Source: Bacillota bacterium | GTDB lineage: Bacteria; Bacillota; Clostridia; Acetivibrionales; DTU013 | Reading direction: 5' to 3' | DNA: 11,690 nt | NCBI GenBank assembly: GCA_023409735.1 | Contig: JAEYRB010000033.1 | Coordinates: 1-11,690, forward strand | Shown: piece by piece, positions 1-5,344 of the stretch | Layout of the letters: each line of letters starts with the position of its first letter | Position numbering within the stretch: the stretch's first letter is position 1 | The notes under the pieces: model-generated | Databases searched by the model: none | What the model saw: only the letters and a program-made list of their open reading frames with translations | What the model was told of the DNA's origin: nothing | Translations under genes and position numbers: made by a program

Positions 1-25
1 AAAAATGTGCCTATGCACATTTTTT
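1..25. terminator. AT-rich hairpin, possible bidirectional terminator
   Basis: A perfect 10-bp stem (AAAAATGTGC, loop CTAT, GCACATTTTT) lies between an A-tract and a T-tract, so it could terminate in either direction. It begins at the first base of the window and may extend further left. It would be a second barrier below the tRNA operon, or the terminator of a gene outside the window. The sequence after it (about 26-60) resembles part of the inserts between the tRNAs. Confidence 0.5.
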
Positions 26-73
26 CTTAACGCTCGTACCGGATGGTTCGTTTCCGTCCCTGTTTTCGTGCAT

Positions 74-99
74 AAAAAGACTCCGCTATGTGCGGAGTC
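74..99 (-). terminator. Rho-independent terminator of the tRNA operon
   Basis: On the minus strand an 8-bp perfect stem (GACTCCGC / GCGGAGTC, 5-nt loop) is followed directly by TTTTT. It begins 7 nt after the CCA end of tRNA-Thr, where the tRNA transcript should stop. Confidence 0.85.
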
Positions 100-105
100 A
101 TTTTA

Positions 106-181
106 TGGAGCTGGTGGACGGAATCGAACCCCCGACCTGCTGATTACAAGTCAGCTGCTCTACCTGCTGAGCTACACCAGC
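106..181 (-). tRNA. tRNA-Thr (anticodon UGU)
   Basis: The minus strand gives a full 76-nt cloverleaf with encoded CCA. The acceptor stem pairs GCTGGTG with CACCAGC, the discriminator is T, the anticodon loop is CTTGTAA (anticodon at 146-148), and the T arm holds GGTTCGAATC. It is the last gene of a three-tRNA leftward operon and is followed by a clear terminator. Confidence 0.96.
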
Positions 182-228
182 GGATATTGGATTTAAAGCG
201 TTCCTGCCATTTAAACCCTGAAAAAACT

Positions 229-250
229 TGGCGACCCGAAGGGGGCTCGA
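229..250 (-). pseudogene. Duplicated 3' end fragment of tRNA-Asp
   Basis: These 22 nt are identical to the 3' end of tRNA-Asp at 386-407: half of the T loop, the 3' strand of the T stem, the 3' acceptor strand and CCA. The identity extends to 31 bp (220-250 = 377-407), with copies offset by 157 bp. The 5' three quarters of a tRNA is absent, so the fragment cannot fold as a tRNA. It ends exactly in the T loop, where unrelated sequence beginning CGCGCTG takes over. Confidence 0.85.
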
Positions 251-366
251 CGCGCTGTTTCACACCGCTTCCCGCTCGGATCTCTGGCTCCCCGGTCATC
301 CTCACGCACTCGCCGAAAAATGCATACATTTTTCTTTTGGCTCGTGCCCTCACGGGTTCTCGCCCA
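251..366. repeat. tRNA-spacer insert, copy A
   Basis: About 115 bp that closely matches copy B at 552-665. It starts with CGCGCTG immediately after the duplicated tRNA-Asp end and contains a 7-bp hairpin (AAAAATG at 316-322, CATTTTT at 327-333). It ends in a stretch containing GCTCGTGCCCTC and GGGTTCTCG before the spacer becomes unique. Differences from copy B are scattered single-base changes and small indels. No start codon with a ribosome binding site is visible. Function is unknown; it could be a small mobile element, a structured RNA segment, or a spacer duplicated by recombination. Confidence 0.75.
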
Positions 367-385
367 TCTGTAACTCGAAAAAACT

Positions 386-462
386 TGGCGACCCGAAGGG
401 GGCTCGAACCCCTGACCTCTAGCGTGACAGGCTAGCGTTCTAACCAACTGAACTACCGGGCC
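386..462 (-). tRNA. tRNA-Asp (anticodon GUC)
   Basis: The minus strand gives a 77-nt tRNA with encoded CCA. The acceptor strand GGCCCGG pairs with TCGGGTC using two G-U pairs, and the discriminator is G. The anticodon stem is CTAGC/GCTAG around loop CTGTCAC (anticodon at 426-428), and the T arm is AGGGG-TTCGAGC-CCCCT. It is the middle gene of the operon. Its 3' terminal 22 nt are repeated downstream at 229-250. Confidence 0.96.
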
Positions 463-529
463 GTATATTTGTTTCTTTGTCAACCCATAAGAACCTCTCG
501 GGTTCTCGTCCTCTGTCTCCTAAGGGCTT

Positions 530-551
530 TGGTGACCCATAGGGGACTCGA
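530..551 (-). pseudogene. Duplicated 3' end fragment of tRNA-Glu
   Basis: These 22 nt are identical to the 3' end of tRNA-Glu at 686-707. The identity continues for 36 bp beyond CCA, making a 58-bp direct repeat (494-551 = 650-707) with copies offset by 156 bp. The break point in the T loop is the same as in the tRNA-Asp fragment, and the next bases are again CGCGCTG. No 5' tRNA half is present. Confidence 0.85.
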
Positions 552-665
552 CGCGCTGCTTTTGCACCGCTACCCGCTCGGATTTCAGGCTCCCCAATCA
601 TCCTCACGCACTCGCCGAAAAATGCAAACATTTTTCTTTTAGCTCGTGCCCTCTCGGGTTCTCGT
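552..665. repeat. tRNA-spacer insert, copy B
   Basis: The second copy of the insert at 251-366. It has the same first bases (CGCGCTG), the same hairpin (AAAAATG at 618-624, CATTTTT at 629-635) and the same tail. The duplicated tRNA-Glu end lies on its left and intact tRNA-Glu on its right, with the 58-bp direct repeat overlapping its right edge. Confidence 0.75.
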
Positions 666-685
666 CCTCTGTCTCCTAAGGGCTT

Positions 686-760
686 TGGTGACCCATAGGG
701 GACTCGAACCCCTGTTATCGCCGTGAAAGGGCGGTGTCTTAACCACTTGACCAATGGGCC
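686..760 (-). tRNA. tRNA-Glu (anticodon UUC)
   Basis: The minus strand gives a 75-nt tRNA with encoded CCA. The acceptor stem is GGCCCAT/ATGGGTC with one G-U pair, the anticodon loop is CTTTCAC (anticodon at 725-727), and the T arm is AGGGG-TTCGAGT-CCCCT. The anticodon stem reads CCGCC/GGCGA, so the outer pair is a C-A mismatch where G is usual; the other four pairs are intact. It is the first gene of the operon, with its promoter just upstream. Confidence 0.96.
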
Positions 761-788
761 GTTTTAGGCTCTTAAGCCGACAACGTAT

Positions 789-817
789 ATTCTACTGGGG
801 AAGTGGTAAAAAGTCAA
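789..817 (-). promoter_or_regulatory. Sigma-A promoter of the tRNA operon
   Basis: On the minus strand -35 TTGACT (812-817) and -10 TAGAAT (789-794) are separated by exactly 17 bp. Transcription would start about 20 nt before tRNA-Glu, a normal leader for a tRNA operon. Confidence 0.85.
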
Positions 818-846
818 GCGAAAATTTAAAAAGTTAGGATAAATTT

Positions 847-876
847 TTGACATAATTCTATAAATTAAACTACTAT
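847..876 (+). promoter_or_regulatory. Orphan rightward promoter-like sequence
   Basis: A perfect -35 TTGACA (847-852) is followed after 18 bp by TACTAT (871-876). It points right into about 740 bp with no recognisable gene. In DNA this AT-rich a chance match is possible. If active, it would transcribe the inverted-repeat relic, the 90-nt hairpin and the tandem repeat. Confidence 0.4.
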
Positions 877-895
877 TGATTAAAACCGGGAAATT

Positions 896-1086
896 TGTGC
901 AGAATTTCAAGTACGGTGCAATTTTTTTTACAATATTTGTCAGTATTGTTGATGTTCTTCAATATTTTTTGACATAATTGTGTTATGTGTCCATAAATTT
1001 ATGGATTTAGCTGTACACTACTCGAAATTCTGCTCAAATTATATTGGTATTTTCAATAAAGTGTACCCTACTCGAAATTCTGCACA
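896..1086. mobile_element. Insertion-sequence-like relic or MITE with inverted ends
   Basis: A 25-bp sequence at 896-920 (core GCAGAATTTCAAGTAC) is repeated in inverted orientation at 1062-1086 (core GTACCCTACTCGAAATTCTGC, near identical to the reverse complement). A further copy lies at 1012-1036, in the same orientation as the right end and exactly 50 bp inside it. Inverted ends starting TGTG with an extra subterminal repeat recall IS21-type ends, but no istA or istB coding remains in these 191 bp, so the family is a guess. Inside are a perfect 14-bp palindrome (991-1004) and a promoter-like TTGACA at 969-974. I see no target-site duplication. Confidence 0.55.
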
Positions 1087-1100
1087 GCACTCTGCAAAAT

Positions 1101-1190
1101 GATCTTGACAAGGTGTACACATTAGTCCATGTCATGGGATATTCATTAACCCTTGACATGGTCCTCGCACTACTTCGCACCCTCAAGATC
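1101..1190. repeat. 90-nt imperfect inverted repeat
   Basis: The ends are perfectly inverted (GATCTTGA at 1101-1108, TCAAGATC at 1183-1190). Next inward GGTG opposes CACC. The core pairs CCATGTCATGGG with CCCTTGACATGG (11 of 12) around an 11-nt loop. Folded as RNA or single-stranded DNA it would be one long bulged hairpin. There is no T-run after it, so it is not a standard terminator. It could be a small transposable repeat or a structured RNA. Confidence 0.55.
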
Positions 1191-1193
1191 TAA

Positions 1194-1347
1194 GGCTTTA
1201 GTTCGAAAGCTTTAGTTCGAAGGCTTTAGTTCGAGGGCTTTAGTTCGAGGGCTTTAGTTCAAAGGCTTTAGTTCAAAGGCTTTAGTTCAAAGATTTTAGT
1301 TCAAAGACTTTAGTTCGAAAGCTATAGTTCGAAAACCTTCGTTCAAA
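1194..1347. repeat. 14-bp tandem repeat, 11 units
   Basis: Eleven head-to-tail units of the form GGCTTTAGTTCGAA. Units 3-4 are identical (ending CGAG) and units 5-7 are identical (ending CAAA), as expected from slippage or unequal exchange. Units 10 and 11 are the most decayed. A 14-bp period is not a multiple of three and there are no spacers, so this is neither a coding repeat nor a CRISPR array. It begins 3 bp after the 90-nt inverted repeat. Confidence 0.92.
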
Positions 1348-1456
1348 GGCAATCCTGTTTGTTGTATTCACAATTCTATAGTATCTATCTTTCATTTCTG
1401 TAAGTTTCGCTTCAAAAATGTAATGTTATTCAATAGTTACTTAAAAGCTGCTTTGT

Positions 1457-1462
1457 TATAAT
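1457..1462 (+). promoter_or_regulatory. Possible extended -10 promoter
   Basis: TATAAT is preceded by TG one base upstream (TGTTATAAT), the extended -10 form. The -35 region at 1434-1439 (TAGTTA) is poor. It could give basal transcription of the ABC transporter genes from about 150 nt upstream. The rest of 1348-1456 shows nothing I can name. Confidence 0.35.
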
Positions 1463-1482
1463 AAATCCTGTACTTAGATAAG

Positions 1483-1529
1483 ACATTTGCGATGTAGCCT
1501 TAAAATAATTTAGCAGTACAATATATAAT
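1483..1529 (+). promoter_or_regulatory. Candidate regulated promoter of the ABC transporter operon
   Basis: ACATTTGCGATGT (1483-1495) has inverted halves ACAT/ATGT. It sits about 34 bp upstream of a perfect TATAAT (1524-1529) whose -35 region is non-consensus. A weak -35 with a dyad centred near -47 is the arrangement expected of a promoter activated by a response regulator. Twelve of these bases recur at 4451-4462. That BceR-type regulators activate their transporter promoters is known for the family; this particular site is inferred. Confidence 0.45.
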
Positions 1530-1624
1530 GACTTACTACTGTATCATCCATAATATATCTTACTGCGGAACTGCAAAAAGTATACACTGCAAATGCCTCT
1601 AGATAAATAGTTGGAGGTAGTAAA

Positions 1625-2392
1625 ATGAAATTGTTAGAAGTAAATAACCTAAAAAAAATATACACCACGCGGCTTGGAGGCAACTCTGTCCAGGCACTGA
1701 CAAATGTCAACTTTTCAGTGGAACAGGGCGAGTACGTTGCCATCATGGGTGAATCGGGATCGGGTAAGACCACCCTTCTGAACATTATAGCTTCTCTGGA
1801 TAAGCCGACCAGCGGTGAGGTAATTCTGGACGGGCAAAATATCGTTACCATTAAAGAACGTGAAATTTCGGCATTCAGGCGAAACAACCTGGGTTTTGTA
1901 TTTCAAGACTTTAACCTACTGGATACCTTTACAATTCAAGATAACATCTTCCTTCCACTGGTATTGTCCGGCAATAATTATGAAGAAATGAGCAAAGCTC
2001 TTAAGCCCATTGCTGAAAAGCTACATATCAACGACATACTTGGCAAGTACCCTTACGAGGTTTCAGGCGGACAGAAGCAGAGAACTGCTGTGGCTAGAGC
2101 ATTGATCACCAATCCTAAGCTGATTTTGGCAGATGAGCCTACCGGAGCCCTGGATTCAAAGTCAACCGACCAGCTGCTTAATCTCTTTAACGAAATAAAT
2201 AATGACGGCCAGACTATACTTATGGTAACGCATTCCGTAAAAGCAGCCAGCCATGCAAAAAGAGTGCTTTTCATTAAGGACGGAGAGGTGTTCCATCAAC
2301 TATACAGAGGCAGTATGAGCAATGAAGTAATGTTTGCAAAAATCTCGGATACAGTTACTATGCTGGCGACAGGCGGTGAAGGCCGTGCGTAG
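1625..2392 (+). CDS. bceA: Bce-type antimicrobial peptide ABC transporter, ATP-binding protein
   Basis: A 255-residue ATPase that should power a membrane permease removing peptide antibiotics from their cell-envelope targets. The motifs are complete: Walker A GESGSGKT (42-49), Q-loop Q94, signature VSGGQ (146-150), Walker B LILADE (166-171), D-loop with GALD, and switch H203. The overall pattern matches the MacB/LolD/BceA class. The start is secure, with GGAGGT at 1613-1618 six bases before ATG. The last codons overlap the start of the permease gene, so the two are translationally coupled. The substrate cannot be read from the ATPase; bacitracin, nisin-like lantibiotics and similar peptides are typical for the family. 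The symbol is a family-level assignment. Confidence 0.9.
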   Translation: MKLLEVNNLKKIYTTRLGGNSVQALTNVNFSVEQGEYVAIMGESGSGKTTLLNIIASLDKPTSGEVILDGQNIVTIKEREISAFRRNNLGFVFQDFNLLDTFTIQDNIFLPLVLSGNNYEEMSKALKPIAEKLHINDILGKYPYEVSGGQKQRTAVARALITNPKLILADEPTGALDSKSTDQLLNLFNEINNDGQTILMVTHSVKAASHAKRVLFIKDGEVFHQLYRGSMSNEVMFAKISDTVTMLATGGEGRA

Positions 2393-4415
2393 AGGATTGT
2401 TCTATCCAAAGCTGGCACTGCAGAATATGGTCAGGAACAGAAGATTTTGCCTTCCGTACTTACTGACCGGTCTTCTCACAGTTGCCATGTTCTACAATAT
2501 GATTTTCTTAACTACCAGTGAGGATATAAAGAATATGCCGGGATCAGGCAATCTGGGCTTTATCCTTTTCCTTGGCACTATAGTCGTAAGTCTGTTCTCT
2601 GTAATATTTATACTTTATACTAACAGCTTCCTTATGAAGCGCAGGCAAAAGGAGCTTGGGCTCTATAACATTCTGGGTATGGAGAAAAAGCATATAGCGA
2701 ACATGCTTTTGTGGGAGACCTTTTATACCGGTATTGTTTCCATAATAGGTGGATTACTGGCCGGCATCTTGCTATCGAAGCTTCTCCTTCTGGCACTTTT
2801 CAGGCTGTTGTTTTTCCAGGTACACTTCGGTTTTTCTGTAAATCCTGTAGCAGTTGCCATTACAGCTGCTCTTTTTGCCGGAATATATCTGCTGACCTTA
2901 CTTTTTAACTTCTTCAAGCTGTGCATTACAAATCCTGTTGACCTTCTTAAAGGCGGCAATGTTGGTGAGAAAGAGCCTAAATCAAAGTGGCTGCTGACAA
3001 TAATAGGCTTAGCTGCTTTAGGCACCGGCTATTATATTGCGCTTGTAACCGAATCTCCGCTTAATGCAATAATGTTGTTCTTTGTAGCGGTAATATTGGT
3101 CATTATAGGAACCTATTGCTTATTTACTTCCGGAAGCATTGTACTTCTGAAGCAGCTTAAAAAGAACAAAAAATATTATTACAAGGCAAAGCACTTCACT
3201 GCAATCTCAGGTATGCTCTACCGAATGAAGCAGAATGCTGTCGGTCTTGCTAATATATGTATTCTTAGCACCATGGTACTCGTCATGGTATCGACAAGCG
3301 TCTGTATGTATGTAGGGGTTGAGGATGCTCTTGATACAAGATTTCCAGAGGATATTTCATTTGAATTATCATCAGATCAAGCCTCCTTTGAATTGGATCA
3401 GTTCCAGGATGCAGTTTTGGCAGAGGCAGATAAAGCGGGGCTGGAGGTAGTAAACCTCATTCAATATAAGAGCATAAGCTTTGCTACCTCTGTAAATGAT
3501 TCGGTTTTTGAGCTTAAGAATCCAAATGACATGTATTATTCCAGGTTAAGCTATGCAGAGATTATGACCACTGATGAATATGAGAAGCTCACAGGTCATC
3601 ATGAAGAGCTTAAGCCTGACCAGGTTTTAATATACTGCAAAACCAGATATAATTGGGATAGTGTCACGTTTCATAATAAACAGTATACTGTTGCCAAATG
3701 GCTGGACGAATTCAGTCTGGAAAACTTTTTTTCTTCATATGTCAATGATGTCTTTTATATAGTAGTTGCAGACAATGATGTAATTAATGATTTTTACAAA
3801 ATGCAGTTAGAATCATATAAGAAAAACGCAAGCAATATAGACTGGTACCTGTCATTTGATCTAAATGGTGATGAAAATGAAATTATTAGTTGCTACAAAA
3901 ATATGTTAACTGTTGCAGGTCAATACAAGGAAGGTACTGTAGTAGATGAAAATGGGAAAAGAATAGCAGCAAAGCCTCTTTCATTCTACAGCAATTGCAA
4001 ACAGGCCAATCGCACTCAATTTTATGCTCTCTACGGCGGTCTCCTATTCCTTGGACTTTTCCTTGGTGCTCTGTTTCTCATGGCAACTGTACTGATCATC
4101 TATTATAAACAGATATCAGAAGGCTATGATGACAAAGACCGCTTTGAAATAATGCAAAAGGTCGGAATGAGCCAGGACGAGGTTAAGAGTACAATTAAGA
4201 GCCAGATACTTACAGTTTTCTTTCTGCCGCTTATCTGCACGATAATACATCTGGCAGCCGCTTTTAAGATGATCACGAGACTCATGGTCGTACTGAATCT
4301 CTATAATGTAGGCTTGTTTGCAATATGTACCTTAGGCACCATTGCAGTGTTTGCAATAGGTTATGCAATTATCTACAAGCTTACTGCAAGAACCTATTAC
4401 AAGATAGTGCGGTGA
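2385..4415 (+). CDS. bceB: Bce-type ABC transporter permease (FtsX-like, 10 TM)
   Basis: The membrane partner of the preceding ATPase. From the chosen start it has 676 residues. About seven hydrophobic segments lie in the first 310 residues, then a hydrophilic, presumably extracellular domain at about 311-543, then three more segments to the C terminus. This 7 + large loop + 3 topology is diagnostic of BceB permeases, where the loop is needed for peptide recognition and for signalling to the kinase. The frame is open from ATG 2334, but that start lies far inside the ATPase gene with no binding site. GTG at 2385 follows GGCGGTGA (close to GGAGGTGA) by 5 nt and gives the typical start RRGLFYPKLALQNM; GTG 2376 is an alternative. 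It overlaps the ATPase stop by 8 bases. Confidence 0.9.
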   Translation: MRRGLFYPKLALQNMVRNRRFCLPYLLTGLLTVAMFYNMIFLTTSEDIKNMPGSGNLGFILFLGTIVVSLFSVIFILYTNSFLMKRRQKELGLYNILGMEKKHIANMLLWETFYTGIVSIIGGLLAGILLSKLLLLALFRLLFFQVHFGFSVNPVAVAITAALFAGIYLLTLLFNFFKLCITNPVDLLKGGNVGEKEPKSKWLLTIIGLAALGTGYYIALVTESPLNAIMLFFVAVILVIIGTYCLFTSGSIVLLKQLKKNKKYYYKAKHFTAISGMLYRMKQNAVGLANICILSTMVLVMVSTSVCMYVGVEDALDTRFPEDISFELSSDQASFELDQFQDAVLAEADKAGLEVVNLIQYKSISFATSVNDSVFELKNPNDMYYSRLSYAEIMTTDEYEKLTGHHEELKPDQVLIYCKTRYNWDSVTFHNKQYTVAKWLDEFSLENFFSSYVNDVFYIVVADNDVINDFYKMQLESYKKNASNIDWYLSFDLNGDENEIISCYKNMLTVAGQYKEGTVVDENGKRIAAKPLSFYSNCKQANRTQFYALYGGLLFLGLFLGALFLMATVLIIYYKQISEGYDDKDRFEIMQKVGMSQDEVKSTIKSQILTVFFLPLICTIIHLAAAFKMITRLMVVLNLYNVGLFAICTLGTIAVFAIGYAIIYKLTARTYYKIVR

Positions 4416-4450
4416 GAAGGTGTAAATATTGACATCATAATTCACTATAG

Positions 4451-4462
4451 CATTTGCGATGT
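4451..4462. promoter_or_regulatory. Second copy of the CATTTGCGATGT motif
   Basis: These 12 bases are identical to 1484-1495 upstream of the ATPase gene. This copy lies 36 bp after the permease stop and about 110 bp before the terminator ahead of the response regulator gene. It may be a second binding site of the regulator, allowing autoregulation, but no good promoter lies at the matching distance downstream. Confidence 0.35.
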
Positions 4463-4571
4463 GCCATGTTTAGTTTTAATGTAATGCAACAGTATTTCTC
4501 GAGGACACTGACAACAGACTATACTGCTAAATATCAGGGTAAAATCGCAATACCTAGCTAATACTTTTATA

Positions 4572-4610
4572 AAAAGTTCTGAGACACCCCTACCCTGTCT
4601 CAGAACTTTT
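4572..4610. terminator. Strong bidirectional rho-independent terminator
   Basis: A perfect 15-bp stem: AAAAGTTCTGAGACA (4572-4586) pairs with TGTCTCAGAACTTTT (4596-4610) around a 9-nt C-rich loop. The A and T tracts make it symmetrical. It closes the transporter operon and separates it from the two-component genes. Confidence 0.88.
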
Positions 4611-4637
4611 GCTATTTCCGTGTCAGTATTGTATAAT
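4609..4637 (+). promoter_or_regulatory. Promoter of the two-component genes
   Basis: -35 TTGCTA (4609-4614), 17-bp spacer, -10 TATAAT (4632-4637). The -35 overlaps the last two T residues of the terminator stem, so this promoter starts right where the transporter transcript ends. The expected leader to the start codon is only about 20-30 nt. Confidence 0.65.
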
Positions 4638-4671
4638 TCCTCTAGTATCCGTTGGGAGGTAAATGCATTAT

Positions 4672-5343
4672 ATGCACAGGATATATATCGTGGAAGACGA
4701 CAATATTATTGCCAAGTCGATTAAAAAGCACTTAGAATCATGGGGCTTTGAAGTAAAGTGTGCTGATGACTTTTCTGCAGTTTTGCAGAAATTCTTATCA
4801 TACGATCCTCAGCTGGTGCTTATGGACATTTCCCTTCCGTTTTTTAATGGTTACCACTGGTGCCAACAGATACGCAAGCTTTCCAGTGTGCCTATCATAT
4901 TTATTTCATCAACCTCCGACAACATGAATATCGTTATGGCAGTGAATATGGGAGCAGACGATTTTATAGCAAAGCCCTTCGACCTTACAGTACTCTCGGC
5001 AAAGGTTCAGGCAATACTAAGAAGAACATATGATTATCAGGGTCAAAGCCACCTTATAGAGCATAACGGAGCCATTTTCAACAGCACAGAATGCTCTGTC
5101 TCCTTTAATGGGCATAAGACAGAGCTCACGAAGAATGAGAACCGTATAATGCAGGCACTGCTTGAAAATAAGTCAAAGGTAGTAACACGGGACTCGCTAA
5201 TGACGATGCTTTGGGAATGTGATTCCTTTGTAGACGAAAATACACTCAGCGTAAATATTACACGATTACGGAAAAAGCTTGAGGAGATCGGGCTTGAGAA
5301 CTTCATTACTACCAAAAAAGGTCTCGGCTATATGGTAAAATGA
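4672..5343 (+). CDS. bceR: Bce-type response regulator (OmpR family)
   Basis: A 223-residue DNA-binding response regulator. The receiver domain (about 1-117) has the acidic pair E8-D9/D10, phospho-acceptor D52 in LVLMDISLP, and K101 in IAKPF. The motif NGYHWCQQIR is typical of BceR proteins. The C-terminal winged helix (about 130-223) ends in TTKKGLGYMVK. It should be phosphorylated by the kinase encoded next and activate the transporter promoter. Two in-frame ATGs exist. The one at 4663 is only 3 nt from GGAGG (4655-4659), too close; 4672 is 12 nt away and gives the usual start MHRIYIVEDD, so I prefer it. The adjoining kinase gene begins one base after the stop. Confidence 0.92.
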   Translation: MHRIYIVEDDNIIAKSIKKHLESWGFEVKCADDFSAVLQKFLSYDPQLVLMDISLPFFNGYHWCQQIRKLSSVPIIFISSTSDNMNIVMAVNMGADDFIAKPFDLTVLSAKVQAILRRTYDYQGQSHLIEHNGAIFNSTECSVSFNGHKTELTKNENRIMQALLENKSKVVTRDSLMTMLWECDSFVDENTLSVNITRLRKKLEEIGLENFITTKKGLGYMVK

Positions 5344-5344
5344 T

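Noticed and set aside
88..754. Open reading frames of 64-115 codons across the tRNA cluster on both strands
   Set aside because: They run straight through intact tRNA genes and have no ribosome binding sites. Only the frame shared by the two inserts deserves a second look, and it is reported as a finding, not a gene.
1194..1347. CRISPR array
   Set aside because: The units are 14 bp, adjacent and without spacers, and there are no cas genes.
761..1624. T-box or other known riboswitch upstream of the transporter genes
   Set aside because: No T-box sequence or familiar riboswitch core was seen, and a Bce operon would not be expected to have one.
1510..1887. Leftward reading frame of 125 codons over the transporter promoter and the start of the ATPase gene
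   Set aside because: It is antisense to a gene with complete ATPase motifs, has no binding site and no recognisable domain.
4429..4434. TTGACA just after the permease stop as a promoter for the two-component genes
   Set aside because: No acceptable -10 lies 16-18 bp downstream, and the terminator at 4572-4610 would stop the transcript.
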